From NCBI GenBank assembly GCA_021792885.1, contig JAJYTV010000119.1, positions 1 to 6,258 of the forward strand: a stretch of 6,258 bases of DNA. The letters are read 5' to 3'. Below are positions 1 to 4,336 of the stretch, piece by piece. The position numbers and the translations under genes are program-made. The notes below the pieces were generated by a model. It saw only the letters and a list, made by a program, of their open reading frames with translations, had not been told where the DNA came from and searched no databases. Each line of letters begins with the position of its first letter. Position 1 is the stretch's first letter. The DNA is from Bacillota bacterium (GTDB lineage Bacteria; Bacillota; Sulfobacillia; JAJZYS01; JAJYTV01).

Positions 1-291
1 CTCCGCGATCGCGGCGGCGATCCGCTGGCGCATGCGCTGGCCGGAACTCAGCGCATCGGCCTCTCCCGCCGGCGCCTGCTCCACGTACGTGATGCGCGAA
101 AGATCGCCTAGCCGCACGCTGGCCCCCGGGTCCGGAGCGATCTCCCCCGCGAGCACCCGCAGCAGCGTCGACTTGCCGGAGCCGTTCTCTCCGAGGAGCG
201 CGACGCGCTCGCCGGGGTCGATCTGGAACGTCACAGCGGAGAAAAGCGGTTCGCCCGCGAAGGACACAGAAAGGCCGCGCACATCCAGCAT
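1..291 (-). CDS. ABC-F family ATPase, N-terminal part (cut by left edge)
   Basis: The 97 visible codons start at ATG 291-289 and run off the left edge. They are the first half of an ABC ATPase domain: Walker A GENGSGKS at residues 34-41, Q-loop Q72 and a signature LSSGQ at 81-85 (family consensus LSGGQ/E). No membrane segment is seen. Walker A so near the N-terminus, without a transmembrane part, suggests the soluble ABC-F class, whose members act on ribosomes. Only eight residues separate Q72 from the signature, so the helical subdomain is nearly absent; from memory, the first domain of Vga-type resistance ABC-F proteins is similarly short. A strong Shine-Dalgarno GGGAGGG lies six bases before the ATG, and a leader ORF with hairpins lies further upstream. 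The second ABC domain and linker are outside the window, so ABC-F is likely but a lone transporter ATPase is not excluded. Confidence 0.8.
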   Translation of the reverse strand, partial: MLDVRGLSVSFAGEPLFSAVTFQIDPGERVALLGENGSGKSTLLRVLAGEIAPDPGASVRLGDLSRITYVEQAPAGEADALSSGQRMRQRIAAAIAE

Positions 292-297
292 AGGGAA

Positions 298-304
298 CCC
301 TCCC
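298..304 (-). promoter_or_regulatory. Ribosome binding site of the ABC-F gene, inside a pairing arm
   Basis: The minus strand reads GGGAGGG, six bases before the ATG at 291. Its first three G residues are also part of the palindromic word TCCCGGGA (301-308). That word recurs twice in the hairpin at 330-351, so this site can be hidden by base pairing with the upstream leader. Confidence 0.7.
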
Positions 305-351
305 GGGACGGGGCGATGCCCCATCAAGTCATCCCGGGCAGTCCCGGGATG
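301..351 (-). promoter_or_regulatory. Candidate attenuator: alternative hairpins between leader ORF and ABC-F start
   Basis: Reading the minus strand, a 9-bp stem (351-343 with 338-330, four-base loop) begins on the base after the leader ORF stop. A second small stem follows (322-318 with 314-310, three-base loop). A third copy of the palindromic word TCCCGGGA at 308-301 overlaps the ABC-F Shine-Dalgarno. The arm at 338-332 can instead pair perfectly over 7 bp with 308-302 and hide the ribosome binding site. No U-run follows either stem, so translational control fits better than transcription termination. The pairings are seen in the sequence; the switching is inferred. Confidence 0.6.
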
Positions 352-378
352 CTAGGAACGTGCAGCGGTCTTGCGCAT
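352..378 (-). CDS. Leader peptide uORF (MRKTAARS) upstream of ABC-F
   Basis: A nine-codon ORF (eight residues plus TAG) starts at ATG 378-376. A perfect GGAGG (388-384) lies five bases upstream. The predicted transcription start near 400 puts this as the first translated ORF of the transcript, only about a dozen bases from the 5' end. Its stop codon abuts the 9-bp stem, and the ABC-F start lies 60 bases further on. Short leader peptides of this type control many ribosome-protection ABC-F and erm genes, where drug-stalled ribosomes change leader folding. The peptide matches no leader I recognise. An ORF this short can occur by chance; the Shine-Dalgarno, promoter and hairpin placement together argue for a real one. 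Confidence 0.65.
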   Translation of the reverse strand: MRKTAARS

Positions 379-406
379 GGCAACCTCCAGCGGAACGGAT
401 GGGTCG

Positions 407-415
407 AGTATACCA
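407..415 (-). promoter_or_regulatory. Extended -10 promoter for leader ORF and ABC-F
   Basis: The minus strand reads TGGTATACT, a TGn extension followed by a -10 hexamer matching TATAAT at five of six positions. No good -35 is found at 430-435 (AGCAAG), which is usual for extended -10 promoters. The predicted start is the A near 400, about 12 bases before the leader ORF Shine-Dalgarno. AT-rich words are rare in this window, so the match stands out. Confidence 0.6.
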
Positions 416-416
416 C

Positions 417-430
417 GGCGCAGCAGCGCC
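417..430. repeat. Short inverted repeat upstream of the ABC-F -10
   Basis: GGCGC and GCGCC arms flank a four-base centre (422-425). The site lies between the ABC-F -10 and the GNAT -35, where a regulator could touch both promoters. Five-base GC arms are common by chance at this composition, so an operator role is only a possibility. Confidence 0.25.
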
Positions 431-458
431 TTGCTTGAGAGGCGGCAGGGAAAATACT
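431..458 (+). promoter_or_regulatory. Candidate promoter for the GNAT gene
   Basis: TTGCTT (431-436) and AATACT (453-458) are separated by 16 bases; each hexamer is a partial match to the sigma-70 consensus. The predicted start near 465 gives a leader of about 70 bases. That leader contains an 8-bp stem (485-492 with 502-509, nine-base loop) before the Shine-Dalgarno-like GAAGGGG at 521-527. The promoter is back to back with the ABC-F promoter. Confidence 0.4.
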
Positions 459-535
459 CGCATCGTACGAATCCCGCGAACGAGGCGGGCGCGGCGGGAT
501 AGCGCCCGCAGTGTTGTGGGGAAGGGGCTGCGACA

Positions 536-1018
536 ATGGCGGATGTCCACCTGCGCCCGATGCACGCCAAGGAGTACAGCGCCTGGTACGAGAGGACGGT
601 CGCGGACTACGCGAAGGACCACGTGGGGGCAGGCAACTGGAGCGAGGCGGAGGCGCCCGAACTTTCGCGCAAGGAATTCGAAGCGCTGCTGCCGGAGGGT
701 ACGCGCTCCCCTGGCCAGCATCTTTACACGATCACGGACGCGGAGAGCGAGGACGCCGTCGGGATGGTCTGGTTCGCCGAGCGTGGCGCGCCGGAGCCGC
801 CGCAGGCGTTCATCTACAACATCGAGATCGATGCGACGCAGCGGGGCAAGGGCTATGGAAAGGCGACGATGCTCGCCCTCGAGTCCGAGGTGCGCGCACT
901 CGGCCTGCACCGCATCGGCCTGCACGTCTTCGGGCACAACGAGACCGCGATCCGGCTCTACGAGCGCTCCGGCTACCGCACGACGAACATCCTGATGGCC
1001 AAAGATCTCGCCGAGTAG
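536..1018 (+). CDS. GNAT family N-acetyltransferase, YycN-like
   Basis: This 160-residue protein is a single GNAT domain of usual length, predicted to move an acetyl group from acetyl-CoA to an unknown amine substrate in the cytoplasm. The acetyl-CoA loop QRGKGYGKA is at residues 102-110, after a beta strand with FIYNIEI (92-98). The C-terminal motif has HVFGHNETAIRLYERSGY at 130-147. The N-terminal half, with paired AKDHVGAGNW and FEALLPEG segments, resembles Bacillus subtilis YycN as I recall it; YycN's substrate is not known to me. The ATG at 536 is chosen because GAAGGGG lies eight bases before it and homology begins at once. It is divergent from the ABC-F gene and convergent with the pyr operon. 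Small-molecule, antibiotic or protein acetylation are all possible. Confidence 0.88.
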   Translation: MADVHLRPMHAKEYSAWYERTVADYAKDHVGAGNWSEAEAPELSRKEFEALLPEGTRSPGQHLYTITDAESEDAVGMVWFAERGAPEPPQAFIYNIEIDATQRGKGYGKATMLALESEVRALGLHRIGLHVFGHNETAIRLYERSGYRTTNILMAKDLAE

Positions 1019-1041
1019 CTGGAGGAAGCGGACGAAGCGGG

Positions 1042-1083
1042 AGACGCCATCCGGTGTCCCCTGCCCCTCCCGTCATCCCCGAA
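1042..1083. repeat. Degenerate copy of the hairpin that follows pyrE
   Basis: This stretch shares 17 identical bases (1050-1066) with the right arm and loop of the hairpin downstream of pyrE (1344-1360). The matching left arm is recognisable but has changed, leaving an imperfect stem. Outer parts of the stem, including the TTAATGCAT word, have diverged. It lies next to the pyrE tail relic in the same order and spacing as the intact pair, so it was duplicated with it. It may also act as an end signal for the convergent GNAT gene, though no T-run is present. Confidence 0.6.
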
Positions 1084-1176
1084 GGCCTTCACGCGCGCCA
1101 CGTCCTGGCCCACGCGGCAGAGGGGGCAGTCGTCCATGGGATGGGAAGGTGCCTCCTGGGCCGCGGCGTCTTGCCC
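1084..1176 (-). pseudogene. Decayed duplicate of the pyrE 3' end
   Basis: In one minus-strand frame this encodes a segment aligning to the PyrE C-terminus. In the last 24 aligned positions 16 residues are identical, including the DDCPLCR core, then GQ and a final KA. Several differences are conservative (Y/H, E/D, L/V). The position matching the pyrE stop has an extra base and a changed base (AAGGCCTTC against AAGGCTTAG), so the frame reads on into the GNAT antisense strand. No start, Shine-Dalgarno or PRPP-binding motif accompanies it, so it is a relic, not a gene. It sits about 293 bases from the true pyrE end. It may come from a tandem duplication or from recombination with a diverged pyrE. 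Confidence 0.7.
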
Positions 1177-1316
1177 TCCGCTCGCACCGCGGCTTGCCGC
1201 TTCTCTCGAAAGCCCGTCGTTCCAGTTTCTGCTTCTCCCTCTAGACACTCTCCAGGCGATTGTCGGTCATTGCGAGATCCTCAGCGTTATCGCCCAGATC
1301 TGGCGGCTGTAGCGGA
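1177..1316. other. Unassigned intergenic stretch between pyrE relic and pyrE hairpin
   Basis: No coding frame with recognisable protein character is seen. The stretch is less GC-rich than its surroundings and holds a 10-bp palindrome CCAGATCTGG (1294-1303). A short CCGCGG-containing direct repeat (1161-1175 and 1187-1198) spans its left edge. If the relic was once a complete pyrE copy, its body has been deleted here. Confidence 0.4.
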
Positions 1317-1372
1317 GGGATGCATTAAGGGCAGGGGACACCCTCCGGTGTCCCCTGCCCTTAATGCATCCC
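1317..1372. repeat. 26-bp perfect inverted repeat directly after pyrE
   Basis: Arms 1317-1342 and 1347-1372 are perfectly complementary around a four-base loop (CTCC on plus). The right arm ends on the base beside the pyrE stop codon (1373-1375). Each arm has an outer GGGATGCATTAAGG part and an inner GGGGACACC part. In the pyr transcript it would form a very stable stem, but the bases that follow have no U-run, so it is not a standard intrinsic terminator. It could protect the mRNA 3' end, separate the convergent pyr and GNAT transcripts, or be a dispersed REP-like element. GGGGACACC words recur in REP-type repeats of other bacteria as I recall, but this family is not confirmed. Confidence 0.8.
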
Positions 1373-1939
1373 CTAAGCCTTCGGGCGCGTCAGCTCCTGT
1401 CCCGCACGGCAGAGCGGGCAGTCGTCCGCCGGGTAGGAAGGCACTTCGAGATCCAAGAGCGCCTGCAGCGGCACGCCGAGGTCCACCTTGCCCGCGGTGC
1501 GGTCGGCGATGATGCCGACGCCGACGATGTCGGCCCTGGCTTCCTCGCAGATGCGCAGCACCTTCTGCACTGACCCGCCCGTCGAGACGGCATCCTCGAC
1601 GACGAGCACGCGCTCTCCGGGCCGCAGCGAGAAGCCCCGCTTCAGCGCCATGCGCTCGCCGTCCTTCTCCGCGTAGATCGAGCGCACCCCGAGCGCCCTC
1701 GCCACCTCGTGGGCCAGGATCACCCCGCCCATCGCGGGCCCGACGACCGTCTCGATCCCCTTGCCCGCAAAGCGCTCGGCGATCGCCCGGCCGAGCTCCT
1801 CCGCCGCCTTCGGCAGCGAGAAGGCCGGCGCGAAGAGCAGGAAACCAGGGCTGTGCCTGCCGGACGTGAGGAGAAAGTGCCCCTCGCGCAGCACGCCCCA
1901 CTCCTTGAGGCGTGAAAGCCAGTACTCCCGGTCTTGCAT
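1373..1939 (-). CDS. pyrE: Orotate phosphoribosyltransferase
   Basis: PyrE joins orotate and PRPP to give OMP and pyrophosphate, the fifth step of UMP synthesis, in the cytoplasm. The 188-residue protein is complete and resembles the short Thermus-type PyrE. The PRPP-binding motif VLVVEDAVSTGGS is at residues 111-123 (E115, D116 acidic pair). The substrate segment FLLTSGRHSPGF is at 22-33, GPAMGG at 67-72, and the flexible-loop region KDGERMALKRG at 92-102. A C-terminal CPLC (C174, C177) is seen in related PyrE proteins and might bind metal, but two cysteines alone would need a partner. ATG 1939-1937 shares one base with the pyrF stop (TGATG), with GGGGAGG upstream. It is the last gene of the operon. 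A diverged copy of its 3' end lies downstream. Confidence 0.95.
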   Translation of the reverse strand: MQDREYWLSRLKEWGVLREGHFLLTSGRHSPGFLLFAPAFSLPKAAEELGRAIAERFAGKGIETVVGPAMGGVILAHEVARALGVRSIYAEKDGERMALKRGFSLRPGERVLVVEDAVSTGGSVQKVLRICEEARADIVGVGIIADRTAGKVDLGVPLQALLDLEVPSYPADDCPLCRAGQELTRPKA

Positions 1940-2637
1940 CAGCTCGCCTCCCCTTCCGCGATCTCCTCGACGATCGCCCAAGCCGCCGCCACGGGGTCCG
2001 CGGCCTGGGTGATCGGGCGCCCGACGATGATCAGGTCCGCGCCCGCCCGCCGCGCCGCTGCCGGCGTCACGACGCGGCGCTGGTCCCCGCTCGCGTCCTG
2101 CGCGCGGCGCACGCCGGGCACCCCGATCGCGGCGTCCGGTGCGAGCGCGCGCAGGCGCGCCGCCTCCTCGCCGGACGTGATGTAGCCCTTGAGGCCAGCT
2201 CCCTGCGCGATGCGCGCGAGTCTCAGGACGATCTCCTGCGGCGCCTCCTGCCAGCCGATCGCCTGTGCCACCGGGCCGTCGATGCTCGTCAGGAGCGTCA
2301 CCGCGAGCAGGCGCAGCGCGTCGCCCGCCTCCTCTTGCGCAGCGCGGAGCATCGCCTCCCCGCCCGCGGCGTGCACGGTCAGGTAGGAGACGCCGAGGCT
2401 GCGCACCGCGCGCACGCCCCGGGCCACGGTCTGCGGGATGTCGTGCAGCTTGAGGTCGAGGAAGACCGGCCGCCCCAGGGCGACGACCTCCTGTGCCACC
2501 TTCGGCCCTCCCTGGTAGAAGAGGTCCATACCGACCTTGAATCCGCCGACCGCCGGAGCGAGCGTCCGGGCCATCGCCAGCGCCGCCTCGGGTTCCATCT
2601 GGTCGAGCGGGACATAGAGGTACTCCTGCGCGTTCAC
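1939..2637 (-). CDS. pyrF: Orotidine-5'-phosphate decarboxylase
   Basis: PyrF removes CO2 from OMP to yield UMP, the last step of the pathway. The 232-residue protein has the full family pattern: D12 in strand 1, K34 in GGFKVGMD, and the catalytic signature FLDLKLHDIPQTV at 59-71 with D61, K63 and D66. Near the C-terminus are RRVVTP and the phosphate-binding GRPITQAADP. Length is normal for bacterial PyrF. The GTG at 2637-2635 is chosen because it overlaps the pyrD stop as GTGA, has GGGAGG seven bases upstream, and puts the first beta strand at the expected distance. Its stop overlaps the pyrE ATG by one base, so translation is probably coupled on both sides. Confidence 0.95.
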   Translation of the reverse strand: MNAQEYLYVPLDQMEPEAALAMARTLAPAVGGFKVGMDLFYQGGPKVAQEVVALGRPVFLDLKLHDIPQTVARGVRAVRSLGVSYLTVHAAGGEAMLRAAQEEAGDALRLLAVTLLTSIDGPVAQAIGWQEAPQEIVLRLARIAQGAGLKGYITSGEEAARLRALAPDAAIGVPGVRRAQDASGDQRRVVTPAAARRAGADLIIVGRPITQAADPVAAAWAIVEEIAEGEAS

Positions 2638-3563
2638 GAAACCGCCTCCCTCGCCTGTGGATTGGCCGCGGCCCAGGCCTGGGCCGCGCTGTCGAAGCCG
2701 TAGCGCTCGAGTTCCGCCTCGAGTTCGCGCACGATGCGCGGCGGCGCGTAGGGATCGCGGAAGACCGCCGTGCCGACCGCGATCGCGCGCGCGCCGGCAA
2801 GAATGTACTCGAGCGCGTCTCGCCCCGTCTCGATGCCCCCCATGCCGACGACGGGCAATCCGACCTGCGCAGCGAGGTCGTAGACGATGCGCAGCCCGAC
2901 CGGCTTCACCGCCGGCCCCGAGAGGCCGCCCGTGCGGTTCCCCAGGACCGGAGCCCGCCGGGCGGGGTCGATCGCGATCCCGACCAGCGTGTTGATCGCC
3001 GAGAGGGCGTCCGCGCCGCCCTCTCGGCAGGCGAGGCCCAGTTCGACGGGGTCCGTCACGTTCGGCGACACCTTGACGATCAGGGGAAGGTCTGTCGCCT
3101 GCCGCGCGGCCTCCACGAGGCGCCGCGCGCTCTGCGGGTCCTGCGAGAAGAGGAGGCCGTCCTTGACGTTCGGGCAGGAGATGTTGAGCTCGATCGCCGC
3201 CACCCCCGGCGCTCCCGTCACGCCGCGCACGACATCGACGAACCCCTCGACGTCGTGCCCGACGACGTTCACCACGACCGCCATCTCGTAGCGGCGCAAG
3301 AACGGTAGGTCCACTTCGAGGAAGTGTGTTAGTCCCGGGTTCTGCAGGCCGATCGCGTTCAGCATCCCGCCCGGTGCCCTCGCGACGCGCGCCGGCGCGT
3401 TGCCGGACCAGGGCTCGCGCGAGACGCCCTTGACCATCACGCCGCCGAGCAGCGAGAGGTCGTAGAGCTCCGCCGCCTCGCGGCCGTAGCCGAACGTCCC
3501 GGAGGCGGTCAGGACAGGGTTCTTCAGTGAGAGCCCCGCGAAGGACGCAGAGAGGTCGATCAA
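2634..3563 (-). CDS. pyrD: Dihydroorotate dehydrogenase, type 1B catalytic subunit
   Basis: PyrD oxidises dihydroorotate to orotate with FMN. The 309-residue protein has FMN and substrate motifs in order: ASGTFGYG (20-27), conserved K45, NAIGLQNPG (69-77), and ELNISCPNVKDG (125-136). The last contains C130, the active-site base typical of class 1 enzymes. IVKVSPNVTD, NTLVG, GGLSGPAVKP and GMGGIETG follow. Cysteine rather than serine as base and the adjacent pyrK place it in type 1B, which uses NAD+ through PyrK. The TTG at 3563-3561 is chosen as start: it overlaps the pyrK stop as TTGA, GGGGGAGG lies just upstream, and family homology begins there. A longer reading to an upstream ATG at 3692 would run through pyrK in another frame with no family similarity. 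Confidence 0.94.
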   Translation of the reverse strand: MIDLSASFAGLSLKNPVLTASGTFGYGREAAELYDLSLLGGVMVKGVSREPWSGNAPARVARAPGGMLNAIGLQNPGLTHFLEVDLPFLRRYEMAVVVNVVGHDVEGFVDVVRGVTGAPGVAAIELNISCPNVKDGLLFSQDPQSARRLVEAARQATDLPLIVKVSPNVTDPVELGLACREGGADALSAINTLVGIAIDPARRAPVLGNRTGGLSGPAVKPVGLRIVYDLAAQVGLPVVGMGGIETGRDALEYILAGARAIAVGTAVFRDPYAPPRIVRELEAELERYGFDSAAQAWAAANPQAREAVS

Positions 3564-4336
3564 AACCGCACCTCCCCCGCCGCGAAGACCGGGCCCTCGC
3601 GGCAGACCCGCTGGTACTTGCCGTACTCCCCGAGCGCCGGATCGGGTTCGGCCCGCTCGACGACGCAGCCGAGGCAGACGCCGTAGCCGCACGCCATCGG
3701 CGCCTCGAGCGCGAGGTACGCCTCTGGCCCGCCCGCAAGGGAGATCTCCTGCACGCGCCGCAGCATCCCCTCAGGCCCGCAGGCGTAGAGGACGTCGACG
3801 TCCGCGGGGAGGAGGTCCGTGAGGGGGCCGCGGTACCCCGTCGAGCCGTCGTCCGTTGCGACGAGCACCTGCGCGCCCTCGGCGCGCAGGTCCTCCACCC
3901 CGACGAGGTGGGCCCTGCTGCGCGCGCCCACGAGCGCCAGAACCTCGCTTCCCTGCGCGCGCAGCGCGCGGGCGAGCCCCCAGAGCGGCGGGACCCCGAC
4001 GCCGCCGCCGAGGAGCGCCGCCCGGACGGGCCTCCCCGGCAGCGGGAAGCCCCGCCCGAGCGGCCCCGTCGCAGGCACGAGGTCGCCGGGGCGCAGCGCC
4101 GCAAGATGGGCGGTGCCGGGCCCTTGCACCCGGAAGAGGAAGCTCACCCGACGCGGGTCCTCCCGGCGGTACCAGGAGAAGGCCCGCGGCAGGTAGGTGT
4201 CCGGCCCCTCCCCCGCCCGCAGCATGAAGAACTGGCCGGGCGCCGTCTCGATCGCCTCGGGCGCCTCGCATCGCAGCTCGACGTAGCCCTCCGCGGGGCG
4301 CAGGGATTCAGCGACCACGAGCTCCCACTGCCTCAC
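3560..4336 (-). CDS. pyrK: Dihydroorotate dehydrogenase electron transfer subunit
   Basis: PyrK carries electrons from PyrD to NAD+ through a [2Fe-2S] cluster and FAD, forming a PyrD2-PyrK2 complex. The 258 residues show an FAD-binding barrel with PRAFSWYR (50-57), an NAD-binding fold with GGGVGVPP (110-117) and ACGPEGML (185-192), and a C-terminal cluster domain. The four cluster cysteines are C216, C221, C224 and C245, in the CGYGVCLGC pattern plus a later VCREGPVF. All key residues are present and the length is usual. The start GTG at 4336-4334 overlaps the carB stop as GTGA, with GGAGG seven bases before it. The pyrD start lies within its last codons, so the two subunits are translationally coupled, which suits a fixed 1:1 complex. 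Confidence 0.95.
   Translation of the reverse strand: MRQWELVVAESLRPAEGYVELRCEAPEAIETAPGQFFMLRAGEGPDTYLPRAFSWYRREDPRRVSFLFRVQGPGTAHLAALRPGDLVPATGPLGRGFPLPGRPVRAALLGGGVGVPPLWGLARALRAQGSEVLALVGARSRAHLVGVEDLRAEGAQVLVATDDGSTGYRGPLTDLLPADVDVLYACGPEGMLRRVQEISLAGGPEAYLALEAPMACGYGVCLGCVVERAEPDPALGEYGKYQRVCREGPVFAAGEVRF

Noticed and set aside
377..502. Plus-strand ORF of 41 codons (begins MATSSGTDG) before GNAT
   Set aside because: It begins upstream of the GNAT promoter candidate, has no ribosome binding site, and its composition is as expected by chance.
324..536. 70-codon minus-strand ORF in the divergent region
   Set aside because: No Shine-Dalgarno, no family resemblance, starts upstream of the predicted promoter and overlaps the leader ORF in another frame.
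973..1248. 91-residue minus-strand ORF overlapping the GNAT 3' end
   Set aside because: Only the middle resembles PyrE; the rest is antisense to GNAT or unassigned. It is better described as a pyrE relic than as a gene.
1317..1372. Reading the palindrome as a classical intrinsic terminator
   Set aside because: No U-run follows the stem on either strand and the stem is much longer than usual, so only a general end or repeat role is proposed.
1287..1901. Long alternative-frame ORFs across pyrE and the neighbouring pyr genes, some over 300 codons
   Set aside because: They are out-of-frame shadows of high-GC genes, rich in Arg, Ala and Gly, with no motifs; the true frames carry full family signatures.
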